Shown here: positions 8,757-16,227 of the stretch, piece after piece
How positions within the stretch are numbered: the stretch's first letter is position 1
How the letters are laid out: each line of letters starts with the position of its first letter
From: Paraburkholderia diazotrophica
GTDB taxonomy: Bacteria; Pseudomonadota; Gammaproteobacteria; Burkholderiales; Burkholderiaceae
NCBI RefSeq assembly: GCF_900108945.1
Contig: NZ_FNYE01000020.1
Span: 1 to 64,000, forward strand
Reading direction: 5' to 3'
DNA: 64,000 nt
Program-made: the position numbers and the translations under genes
Notes under the pieces: model-generated
The model's database searches: none
Told to the model about the DNA's origin: nothing
The model's input: the letters and a program-made list of their open reading frames with translations, nothing else

Positions 8757-9104
8757 ATGAGCGGCATCCCTGTATTCACGCCCATCGTCAAAGATGTGTC
8801 GGCGCAAATGCGTCGCCTGCGCGAAACCCAACCTGAATTAATGACGGCATTCAGCCAACTCGCGGTCACAAGCACAAGCGAGGGCGTCGTGGGGAAAAAA
8901 ACGCGGGAGATGATTGCGTTGGGTATCGCAATCGCCTGTCGCTGTGACGACTGCATTGGCTTTCATGTCAGGACGCTTGTCAAACTCGGTATCACGCGAG
9001 CCGAACTGGAAGATGTGCTGGCAACAGCCGTCTACATGGGAGGCGGACCTTCGATGATGTACGCCACGCACGCGCTCTCCGCTTTCGAAGAATTCTCGCC
9101 CTGA
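8757..9104 (+). CDS. Carboxymuconolactone decarboxylase / AhpD-like protein
   Basis: 115 aa from the ATG at 8757, which has a GGAG 9 nt upstream; an earlier in-frame start lacks one. The CMD-domain hallmark is present: a CxxC pair in CRCDDCIGFHVRT near residue 60 with the following His, then GITRAELEDVLATAVYMGGG. AhpD-like members are cytoplasmic thiol peroxidase or disulfide reductase partners; others in the family are decarboxylases. The CxxC-x3-H pattern favours the redox branch. It appears monocistronic. Confidence 0.88.
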   Translation: MSGIPVFTPIVKDVSAQMRRLRETQPELMTAFSQLAVTSTSEGVVGKKTREMIALGIAIACRCDDCIGFHVRTLVKLGITRAELEDVLATAVYMGGGPSMMYATHALSAFEEFSP

Positions 9105-9309
9105 TTTTCAACGCGATCAGGCGAAACGTGATCGACTCATCCATTGATGCTCGCAGGCCCTGCGGCTCTTCCGTGTCCATAACGGCTGAAAAGCTTCGCG
9201 CCTGATTTTCACCAGGGGCGGACGCAGCGCGGATATTCGGCGACGTCGGTAGTTAAGACTGCGGTAAGAAAGAAAGCCCACGATTAGCCGGTATCTACCG
9301 GAGAATTTC

Positions 9310-9729
9310 GTGAACAGATCCATTCTTTCGTCGCGTGGTGTGAACAAGACGCTTTTGCTGTCCGCGACCCTTGTCACAATGGCGACAGCCAACGCTGCGA
9401 CGCCTTCGGAGATGCTCGGCTCTTATCGCGCGGAGTCGGGCAGCGTTGAACCGTCTCCTTCACGCGGCCAGCAGTTTTTCAGCGCCTCGCACGGCCGCGA
9501 GTGGAGTTGCGCTTCGTGTCATGGCGCAGTGCCCACGCAAATGGGCCGACATGTAGTCACGGGCAAGGCAATCGCCCCACTCGCCCCTGCATTCAACCCA
9601 GAGCGGTTTACCGATGCAGCGAAATCCGAGAAATGGTTTCGTCGCAATTGTGGCGACGTTGTGGGACGCGAATGCAGCGCGTCCGAGAAAGCAGATCTTC
9701 TAGCTTGGCTCTTAACGCTCAAACCGTAG
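9310..9729 (+). CDS. SHP-type monoheme cytochrome c (DUF1924)
   Basis: 139 aa from a GTG at 9310 with GGGAG 6 nt upstream. After a signal peptide ending near ATANA comes GQQFFSASHGREWSCASCHG, holding the single CxxCH heme site near residue 64. A later FRRNCGDVVGREC segment resembles the part of sphaeroides heme protein (SHP) that carries an Asn axial ligand and a disulfide. SHP proteins are periplasmic oxygen- and NO-binding cytochromes. It is the first gene of an SHP / diheme c / b561 / two-component cassette. Confidence 0.9.
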   Translation: MNRSILSSRGVNKTLLLSATLVTMATANAATPSEMLGSYRAESGSVEPSPSRGQQFFSASHGREWSCASCHGAVPTQMGRHVVTGKAIAPLAPAFNPERFTDAAKSEKWFRRNCGDVVGRECSASEKADLLAWLLTLKP

Positions 9730-9775
9730 GCGAATTTTTTCTATAAGCGAAGTTTTTCCAACTGGAGTGCTTCCT

Positions 9776-10264
9776 GTGCCGTTTGAACTTCTGTCCCGTT
9801 CCGCAGTGGTTTGCGTCGCCGCTATTCTGTCCTCACTGGCCGCGTCCAAAGTCGTGGCCGAGACGGATGAGATGCACACTCGGACCAATCTGCTTCCCAA
9901 GTACCGGCAGGAATGTGCCACCTGCCATATTGCCTATCCTCCCAGCATGCTCCCCAACGCATCGTGGCAGCGCATTCTGGGCAACCTGTCACACCACTAC
10001 GGCACCGATGCATCGCTCGACGCCGACTCCGTCAAACAAATCTCGACATGGCTCGCAACCAATTCGGGCGGAGGCGAGACTTCGCGCGTCGCGCCGCCGG
10101 AGGATCGCATTACACGCTCGGCCTGGTTCCGAGACGAGCATGCCGAGATACCCGCCGCCGTATGGAAACGCCCCACAGTCAGGAGCGCGTCAAATTGCGC
10201 AGCCTGCCATACCCATGCCGATCAAGGAAACTTCGATGAACACTTCGTCCGCATACCCCAATAG
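9776..10264 (+). CDS. Diheme cytochrome c (DHC family)
   Basis: 162 aa, chosen from the GTG at 9776 because a GGAG lies 8 nt before it; a GTG at 9767 has none. A signal peptide precedes two heme sites, CATCH near residue 44 and CAACH near 141, with LPKYRQECATCH and ASWQRILGNLSHHYG blocks typical of DHC. In other bacteria DHC is the periplasmic electron donor to SHP. The gene begins about 45 nt after the SHP stop and its last 29 nt overlap the b561 gene, indicating tight coupling. Confidence 0.9.
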   Translation: MPFELLSRSAVVCVAAILSSLAASKVVAETDEMHTRTNLLPKYRQECATCHIAYPPSMLPNASWQRILGNLSHHYGTDASLDADSVKQISTWLATNSGGGETSRVAPPEDRITRSAWFRDEHAEIPAAVWKRPTVRSASNCAACHTHADQGNFDEHFVRIPQ

Positions 10265-10967
10265 CCGCGACACGCGCGATACGACTGACAACCGCATTCT
10301 CGTCTGGGACCTGCCTGTACGGCTTTTTCACTGGCTGATGGCAGCCTGCTTCGCCGGCGCTTTCCTGACTGCAGAAAGCGAGCACTGGCGGCTCGTCCAC
10401 GTGACACTTGGCTATACCGTTGGCGGCCTGGTCCTCTTTCGTCTCGTGTGGGGACTCGTCGGCACGAGGTACGCCCGATTCGCCAGCTTTATCGGGGGGC
10501 CATCCTCCGTATGGCGGTATCTGCGGGGCGTGGCGCGCGCTCACCCTGACCGTCACGTCGGTCACAACCCGGCTGGCGCCATCGTCATCGTTGCCATGTT
10601 GACCCTCGCGTGCGCATTGACCTTGACGGGTTGGACGGCCTATAACGATGTCGGCGGGGAATGGCTGAATGAACTGCACGAAGGCATAGCCAATGTCATG
10701 CTCGCGCTCGTCGGCGTGCACATCGCAGGCGTCATCGCGAGTAGCTGGCTTCATCGCGAGAACCTGATCGGAGCGATGGTAAGCGGACGCAAGCACGGAC
10801 AACCTGGCGAAGGCGTCAAGAGCGCATGGAGTAGCGTCGCCGCGCTGATGCTGGTCGCGGTGCTGACGTTCTGGTGGTGGCAATGGCACGCTGCGCCTGC
10901 CGCGCCCGTGTCCGGACACGATGCAGTGTCCGTGCGTCAAACCGATCGATACGATAGCGACGACTGA
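10236..10967 (+). CDS. Cytochrome b561-type membrane subunit of the SHP/DHC chain
   Basis: 243 aa. The ATG at 10236 has AAGGAA upstream; an in-frame ATG at 10215 is less well placed. WDLPVRLFHWLMAACFAGAF near residue 20 starts the first of four main membrane helices; His in RLVHVTLGY, NELHEGIANV and GVHIAG are probable heme b ligands. A further C-terminal helix (LMLVAVLTFWWWQW) is present. It probably passes quinol electrons to the diheme cytochrome. It overlaps the preceding gene by 29 nt and is followed 24 nt later by the response regulator. Confidence 0.9.
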   Translation: MNTSSAYPNSRDTRDTTDNRILVWDLPVRLFHWLMAACFAGAFLTAESEHWRLVHVTLGYTVGGLVLFRLVWGLVGTRYARFASFIGGPSSVWRYLRGVARAHPDRHVGHNPAGAIVIVAMLTLACALTLTGWTAYNDVGGEWLNELHEGIANVMLALVGVHIAGVIASSWLHRENLIGAMVSGRKHGQPGEGVKSAWSSVAALMLVAVLTFWWWQWHAAPAAPVSGHDAVSVRQTDRYDSDD

Positions 10968-10991
10968 TTGCATCCGTGGGTCAAGCACAAA

Positions 10992-11663
10992 ATGCGCATA
11001 CTGCTTATCGAAGATGATCCGTTACTTGGCGACGGCGTTCGCGCGGGCCTGCGTCAGGCGGGCTTCCAGGTCGACTGGGTGCGAGACGGCAGCGCCGCCG
11101 AGACGGAACTGCGCACCCATGCCTACGCGGCGGCCGTACTCGATCTCGGACTGCCGCTCAAGGACGGCATCGAAGTCCTGGCGTCCGTCCGTCATGCCGG
11201 CGTGACCCTGCCCGTGCTCGTGCTGACCGCGCGCGATGCCGTTCCCGATCGTATCCGAGGGCTAGACATCGGCGCCGACGATTATGTTGTCAAGCCCGTC
11301 GATCTCCAGGAACTCGCCGCCCGCCTGCGAGCGCTCGTGCGTCGCGCGCATGGTCAACCGCAAGAGAAACTGAAAGTGCAGCACATCACACTCGAACCGG
11401 CGACAAGGCTCGTCTACCGGAAGGACGAACCCGTTACCCTGTCTCCGCGCGAGTTCGACCTTTTACATGTGCTGATGCTCAACGCAGGCCGCGTCATGTC
11501 TCGGGAGCAGCTCGAACAGGGCGTGTACGGCTGGGGACAGGAAGTGGAAAGCAATGCAGTGGAAGTGCACATCCACCGCCTGCGCACAAAGCTCGGCAGC
11601 GATCTGATCAGGACCGTTCGCGGCGTCGGCTATGTGCTGATGCGAGAAGACCCGGCCACGTGA
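10992..11663 (+). CDS. OmpR-family response regulator (QseB/PmrA-like)
   Basis: 223 aa. The receiver domain has acidic residues at 7-9 (IEDD), phospho-acceptor Asp51 (AVLDLGLP), Thr in VLTARD and Lys near 101 in VVKPVDL. The C-terminal half is a winged helix (LSPREFDLLHVLMLNAGRVM, then HIHRLRTKLG). The ATG at 10992 is preferred over a TTG 24 nt earlier, though its ribosome-binding site is weak. It overlaps the sensor kinase by 4 nt. Position behind the SHP/DHC/b561 genes suggests it controls them or responds to their redox state. Confidence 0.92.
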   Translation: MRILLIEDDPLLGDGVRAGLRQAGFQVDWVRDGSAAETELRTHAYAAAVLDLGLPLKDGIEVLASVRHAGVTLPVLVLTARDAVPDRIRGLDIGADDYVVKPVDLQELAARLRALVRRAHGQPQEKLKVQHITLEPATRLVYRKDEPVTLSPREFDLLHVLMLNAGRVMSREQLEQGVYGWGQEVESNAVEVHIHRLRTKLGSDLIRTVRGVGYVLMREDPAT

Positions 11664-13012
11664 TGATGCTGCCTCGCTCTCTGCAGGGTCGGCTGCTGGT
11701 GCTCGTGATCGGAGTTGTGACGGGCGTATGGTTGATCACCGCGCTCTTCATCTGGCGCGACGCACGCAGCGAGCTTGACGAACTGCTCGACAGTCATCTC
11801 GCGCAAGCGGCCGCACTGCTGATCGTCCAGCAAACGCAATCGATCGACGACGATGATGAAATCGATACACGCGTACCGCACCCGTATGCGCCCAAAGTGG
11901 CCTTTCAGATCATTCACGAAGAACACGTGATCGTGCGGTCGGCCAACGCGCCGACGGAGCCGATGATATCCACGAATAGCGGATTCAACCAGGGCTTCGC
12001 AACCGTGGAAATAGCCGACAAGGCGTGGCGAGTATTTGCCGCGCGTGGCGCAAAGGCGGAAACATACGTCTATGTCGGCGAGCGGGTCGATTCGCGTACC
12101 TCGATACTGCTTGCCGTCTTGCGCGGCGCGTTGTGGCCGATGGCCGCCGCCCTCCCGTTTCTCGGAGTCGCGACCTGGTGGGCGGTGCGGCGAGGCGTGA
12201 CGCCCCTCAAAAAGCTGGGCCGGAGCATTGCCCAGCGCGGGCCGGATGACCTCGCGCCCGTCGTCATGATGGATGCGCCCGCCGAAATGTCTCCCGTGCT
12301 CGACGCGCTCAACCAGCTCTTCGCCCGCATCCAGACAGTATGGGAATCCGAACGCCGGTTCACGGCAGACGCAGCGCATGAGTTGCGCACGCCGATCGCG
12401 GCCATTCGCACGCAGGCCCAGGTAGCACTGGCCGAAACGGATGACGCCCTTCGCCGACACGCGTTGCGCGCTACGCTCGAAGGCTGTGACCGTGCAACGC
12501 GTCTCGTGAACCAGTTGCTGGTACTCTCGCGACTCGAGTCCGGCGTAACCCTCGAATTCCACACGATCGATCTCAGCACGCTCGTAAAACGTGTGATCGC
12601 GGAGCTGGCGCCGACCGCAATTGCGAAACAGCAGTCGCTGGAATTCGATGGTGCGCGGCCCTGCCCCGTCACGGGCGACGAAATGCTGCTCGCAGCGCTG
12701 GTACGCAATCTCGTGGACAACGCCATTCGCTACAGCCCGTCCGGTGCAGCCGTGATGGTCAAGACAGCATCGCGCAACCACACGGTCGTCCTGTCCGTCG
12801 AGGATAGCGGCCCCGGACTTCCAGCTGCCGATCGCGAGCGACTGGGGGAGCGCTTTTTTCGCGTGCCAGGCACCGCCGAAAGCGGGAGTGGCCTGGGCTG
12901 GTCGGTTGTGCAACGGATCGTCGGCCTTCACGCAGCGACAGTCAGAGTAGGTCGCTCCGAGAGGCTGGGAGGGCTGGAAGTCGATGTCCGGTTGAGAGGC
13001 GACCCTGGTTGA
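11660..13012 (+). CDS. Sensor histidine kinase (QseC-like)
   Basis: 450 aa from a GTG overlapping the regulator stop (GTGA); ATGs follow at 11663 and 11666. Helix 1 (LLVLVIGVVTGVWLITALFI) and a second helix near residue 155-175 flank a periplasmic domain of about 120 aa. A HAMP-like linker is followed by the H-box FTADAAHELRTPIAAIRTQA and the ATP-binding N-box LVRNLVDNAIRYS and G-box (VEDSGPGLP). The architecture matches QseC/PmrB-type kinases. The signal is unknown; genomic linkage points to redox, oxygen or NO. Confidence 0.92.
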   Translation: MMMLPRSLQGRLLVLVIGVVTGVWLITALFIWRDARSELDELLDSHLAQAAALLIVQQTQSIDDDDEIDTRVPHPYAPKVAFQIIHEEHVIVRSANAPTEPMISTNSGFNQGFATVEIADKAWRVFAARGAKAETYVYVGERVDSRTSILLAVLRGALWPMAAALPFLGVATWWAVRRGVTPLKKLGRSIAQRGPDDLAPVVMMDAPAEMSPVLDALNQLFARIQTVWESERRFTADAAHELRTPIAAIRTQAQVALAETDDALRRHALRATLEGCDRATRLVNQLLVLSRLESGVTLEFHTIDLSTLVKRVIAELAPTAIAKQQSLEFDGARPCPVTGDEMLLAALVRNLVDNAIRYSPSGAAVMVKTASRNHTVVLSVEDSGPGLPAADRERLGERFFRVPGTAESGSGLGWSVVQRIVGLHAATVRVGRSERLGGLEVDVRLRGDPG

Positions 13013-13022
13013 TCTGAGTCAA
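13009..13022. promoter_or_regulatory. FNR/ANR-type box upstream of the small exported protein
   Basis: TTGATCTGAGTCAA fits TTGA-N6-TCAA. It overlaps the kinase stop codon and lies about 90 bp before the next gene. A GATGAT hexamer at 13044-13049 is at -10 spacing. Confidence 0.6.
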
Positions 13023-13108
13023 CCCGACACCCGCAGCCGGCGTGATGATTTCAATTGTCGCGGCCGGGATACGTGGCCGGTGTGTGATCAAACGGCGAGA
13101 GGATTCAA

Positions 13109-13588
13109 ATGCGCAAACGACTACAGCTTTACGTGGCGGTATTTGCATCACTATTCATCGCGATGTTTACCGTCGCTCACGCAGGCGAGGCCTCACGCAG
13201 CGTCAGCGCACACGGACTCACCGTCCACTACGGTATCGTCCCCGCCAGTAAGGCGGCGGACTCCGCCAGGACAGCCGCCAGCGATGTCGGCGCTGTGAAC
13301 CCGGATACCTATCATTTGACTGTTGCGATCTTCGATAGCGCCACGGGCAGGCGTCTGAGCGATGCCACCGTACTCGCCAGCGTGAAAGGACCCCGGCGCA
13401 ACGACACTCGATTTCACAGCAAACCGGTTGAGAAACGGCTTGATCCCGTCAAGATTGGCAATGCCGTCACGTATGGCAACGACTTCGAAATGCCATGGAG
13501 TGGCATTTATCACGTCGATCTGACCGTTACCCAAAAGGATCAATCGAAGCCGACAAGCATCCGGTTCAACTACGACCATCGCTTCTGA
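13109..13588 (+). CDS. Exported protein, YtkA/FixH-like beta-sandwich (tentative)
   Basis: 159 aa with a signal peptide ending near AHA at residues 23-25. The mature part has beta-rich blocks: LTVHYGIVPAS, then PDTYHLTVAIFDSATGRRLS and later PWSGIYHVDLTVTQ. This layout resembles YtkA/FixH-like periplasmic proteins, where a Greek-key domain sits beside metal or respiratory genes. No Cys or Met cluster is visible. An AGAGGA site precedes the ATG, and an FNR/ANR box lies upstream. It appears monocistronic; function unknown. Confidence 0.72.
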   Translation: MRKRLQLYVAVFASLFIAMFTVAHAGEASRSVSAHGLTVHYGIVPASKAADSARTAASDVGAVNPDTYHLTVAIFDSATGRRLSDATVLASVKGPRRNDTRFHSKPVEKRLDPVKIGNAVTYGNDFEMPWSGIYHVDLTVTQKDQSKPTSIRFNYDHRF

Positions 13589-13814
13589 TGGCAACACGGC
13601 TCTCAACATTCTGACCTTCTGTCGAACCGCGAAGGCAACGGATTCCGGCGAGCGGTGTTGCGGACGGCCGCTCATCTTGCACAAACCCGCAGGTGCTCGT
13701 CGGCACGACAAACGCTTGAATCGCAGCGCGCATTAACCTCTTCTCGCGTGTCCTGCGCACAAATCGCTGTAGGGCGTGTGTCGACGGGCGGTAGCTCGCT
13801 TGAGGAAAACAGTC

Positions 13815-14456
13815 ATGTCGACGTTGGCGACGCTGTTCGTTGTCGTTTTGCTGCTTAACCTCATGCCGGCGTTCGCCCCGCCTACGTGGATGGCGATGTC
13901 CTGGGTCGGCTTCAACGTCGCCGAGGTCAATCCATTCCTGCTCGCCGTCGTTGCAGCCGGCGCAGCGACCATCGGACGACTCGTACTCGCGACATTTGCA
14001 CGATCGCTGGTGCGAGGACGGCTGATGCGCGAATCGGACCGGCAAAACATCGAAGTCGTCGAAGCGTGGCTCAAGAAGCGAAAGAAGCTGACCGTAGGTG
14101 CATTCTTCCTCTACGCACTCGGTCCCTTCCCTTCGAACTATCTCTTCATTGCATATGGGCTCTCAGGGTTGCCGCTTGCTATCATCGGCGCTGCATTCTT
14201 TGCGGGCCGCACGATCAGCTATTCGATTTGGGCTCACCTCGGAAGGCTCGCGTCCACCTATGCCGATCCCGAGTTCCAGTTCGAGGGCGGATATCTGAGC
14301 GGCTACTTTGTCGTCATGCAGGTAGCGTTGCTTGGCTTCGTGTACATCATCACAAAGCTCGACTGGAAGATGCTGATCGAAGAGCGCAAGTTGAAGTGGC
14401 GACGCGCAATGAGTAAAACAGAGGTCGGCGGACGCGGTCATACCGCGAAGCATTGA
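13815..14456 (+). CDS. Integral membrane protein, VTT/small-export-like (tentative)
   Basis: 213 aa from the ATG at 13815, which has GAGGAA 8 nt upstream; an earlier in-frame start lacks one. Hydrophobic segments are visible near residues 3-25, 35-55, 90-112, 120-140 and 170-190. LYALGPFPSNYLFIAYGLSG is a re-entrant-like Gly/Pro motif reminiscent of SNARE-associated/VTT or small multidrug export proteins. A charged helix (ESDRQNIEVVEAWLKKRKK) lies in the middle, and the tail is basic. No partner is evident; the substrate is unknown. Confidence 0.68.
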   Translation: MSTLATLFVVVLLLNLMPAFAPPTWMAMSWVGFNVAEVNPFLLAVVAAGAATIGRLVLATFARSLVRGRLMRESDRQNIEVVEAWLKKRKKLTVGAFFLYALGPFPSNYLFIAYGLSGLPLAIIGAAFFAGRTISYSIWAHLGRLASTYADPEFQFEGGYLSGYFVVMQVALLGFVYIITKLDWKMLIEERKLKWRRAMSKTEVGGRGHTAKH

Positions 14457-14628
14457 ACGCAGCGGACACGTCGTTTTATCCCCCTTTCTGAACGGAGCGC
14501 ATTTGTGAAGTGCGAACACGTGCGTTGAAGAGAACAGTGCGGCCCCTCACAATCGATGACGCTCCCCGTGTGCTTACGGACTCCGACAGCCGTCACATAT
14601 CTGCACCACATCGCGGCCGTCCGGGTCG

Positions 14629-14642
14629 TTGATGTGCGTCAA
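14629..14642. promoter_or_regulatory. FNR/ANR-type box upstream of creA
   Basis: TTGATGTGCGTCAA fits TTGA-N6-TCAA, about 100 bp before the creA ATG. A TAGTCT hexamer at 14664-14669 is at the expected -10 spacing. Confidence 0.65.
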
Positions 14643-14743
14643 TTCCCACTCGGCGGGAAGCCATAGTCTGGCTGAAAAGAAAACAGATAAACGTCGAGAG
14701 ATTTTCGCGGGGAGGGTTCTGCCTAGCCTGAGGAGGCACGGTC

Positions 14744-15217
14744 ATGACATGTCGGCTTACCTTTCTTTCGTGTGCGGCAATCGCGCTCGCGATATCCGTC
14801 CCTCTTCACGGCCAGGAACTGGCGAGAATCGCGACACATTCGCAGCGCTATGGTGGACAGATCGAGATCTCCGCGTTCGATGATCCCCTTCTGAAGGGCG
14901 TAACCTGCTACGTTTCCAGGTCGCACAACGAGCATTCACTCGGCGGTACCTATCCGACGCCGCGAACACCTGACGCCCAGATATCCTGTCATCAGGTCGG
15001 CAAGCTGACTACTCCGGCTCAGGTTCCCCAGCAGGCGCAAGTGTTCGACGAATCCGTTGATCCCGTTTTCAAAGTGCTTCACGTGATTCGCGTATTGGAC
15101 CCGAGCCGATTAGCGGTCGTGTATTTCAGTTACAACGAAAACGAACTGGCAGGAGATCTGCCCGGCCACGTCGATGTGATCCAATTGCCGGTGCGAGGAA
15201 GGCGCCCCCCGGAATAG
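14744..15217 (+). CDS. creA: CreA family exported protein
   Basis: 157 aa, the family's usual length. The signal peptide ends near residue 23. The mature part carries CreA blocks: FDDPLLKGVTCYVSRS near 45-60, an ISCHQVGK block near 82-90, FDESVDPVFKVLHVIRVLD near 105-123 and VVYFSYNENEL near 130-140. CreA's biochemical role is unknown; in enterobacteria it sits beside creBCD, which is not the case here. A weak GAGG precedes the ATG. The upstream FNR/ANR box suggests low-oxygen expression. Confidence 0.9.
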   Translation: MTCRLTFLSCAAIALAISVPLHGQELARIATHSQRYGGQIEISAFDDPLLKGVTCYVSRSHNEHSLGGTYPTPRTPDAQISCHQVGKLTTPAQVPQQAQVFDESVDPVFKVLHVIRVLDPSRLAVVYFSYNENELAGDLPGHVDVIQLPVRGRRPPE

Positions 15218-15294
15218 GCAATGTGACGATCAGGGCGCCAGCAGAACCGCGAGGTTCTTTGGCGTGCATGCAATGGCTGCATTGCCATTGCAGG

Positions 15295-15972
15295 TTAGCC
15301 GAATCTATCCTGTAACGCGCGAACTGGCGAATTGCCATTGCCATCCCCTGACGATGGCGAAAGCATTTCCATTAGCTGCTGCCTGTATGCTGTCTGGTAG
15401 CGAATCAGCGCGATCTCCGTGAATGGCGTTGCACGGATTGTTTGCCGAAGGCACATCTGCGCAATGGGAGCGATCAGCAGCAGCGGTGTTTGCGTCGCCG
15501 CGCCCGGGCGGAAATGCCCCTGCTTGATGCCCTTCGTCAGCATCTTCCCAATTGCGTCCACAAAGCGATTCTCCGTGCGCTCCTGCCATTGCTCGACGAG
15601 GCTGGGCAAGCGGGCGTTCTCCGCGATCAGCAGCCGCAGCATGGCCACCACGGGTGGGCTGACCGCCCACTCATACAGTTCACCGGCCAGCAGATCAGCC
15701 ACACGCTCGAGCGTGACCTCACCCTCGAGGAACGCGGGCACATCCATCAACGACGTGAGCAACAGACGCTCGAGCAATGCGTGCAATACCTCTTCCTTGC
15801 TGTCGAAGTGCGTATAGATTCCACCCTTCGACACGCCGGCACGTGCTGCAATGTCATCGATGCGCGTACACGTAAAGCCGCGCGTTGAAAATTCCGCGAA
15901 CGCAGCGTCGAGTATCTGGCGAATACGAACGTCGGCCGGAAGCCGTTGACGAACGCGGGTCTCTCTGATCAT
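15295..15972 (-). CDS. TetR/AcrR-family repressor of the divergent efflux operon
   Basis: 225 aa from the ATG at 15972, preceded by GAGGAG 9 nt away; an ATG at 16020 is possible but has a weaker site. The N-terminal HTH is clear (RIRQILDAAFAEFSTRGF, IDDIAARAGVSKGGIYTHF, SKEEVLHALL), followed by a helical ligand-binding domain of about 170 aa. It is divergent from the OM lipoprotein/HlyD/ABC operon. A perfect 18-bp palindrome in the shared gap is its probable operator, so it likely represses both itself and the pump. Confidence 0.92.
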   Translation of the reverse strand: MIRETRVRQRLPADVRIRQILDAAFAEFSTRGFTCTRIDDIAARAGVSKGGIYTHFDSKEEVLHALLERLLLTSLMDVPAFLEGEVTLERVADLLAGELYEWAVSPPVVAMLRLLIAENARLPSLVEQWQERTENRFVDAIGKMLTKGIKQGHFRPGAATQTPLLLIAPIAQMCLRQTIRATPFTEIALIRYQTAYRQQLMEMLSPSSGDGNGNSPVRALQDRFG

Positions 15973-16059
15973 CTCGTGCGTCTCCTCACTCGCCGGAATA
16001 TCACGTTGAATACCAGCCATATCGAACCCAGCCGAATTCCAGCAGCACAGCGGAAGTAA

Positions 16060-16077
16060 ATACCGACTGGTCGGTAT
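16060..16077. promoter_or_regulatory. TetR operator palindrome
   Basis: ATACCGACTGGTCGGTAT is a perfect inverted repeat of two 8-bp arms around TG, the layout of AcrR/TetR operators. It lies 88 bp upstream of the TetR start and 6 bp from an FNR/ANR box that serves the divergent pump. Confidence 0.85.
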
Positions 16078-16082
16078 CCCGA

Positions 16083-16096
16083 TTGACTTGTATCAA
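16083..16096. promoter_or_regulatory. FNR/ANR-type box of the efflux operon
   Basis: TTGACTTGTATCAA fits TTGA-N6-TCAA. A TATAAA at 16119-16124 places the predicted start near 16131, which puts the box exactly at -41.5, the class II activator position. The TetR palindrome lies immediately upstream. Confidence 0.75.
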
Positions 16097-16227
16097 CGGT
16101 GCACGGCTATCGAGCAGCTATAAAAACGAGGAATCTGCACGCCTCGGTGCACGTATCGAACATTGAACGCATGACGCGCGATGCGTGAAAGCAGCGATGC
16201 AAACTCACCCCTTTCTTCAGTAATGCC

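Noticed and set aside
11630..12931. Long leftward frame opposite the sensor kinase.
   Set aside because: Antisense shadow; the plus-strand kinase has every expected motif.
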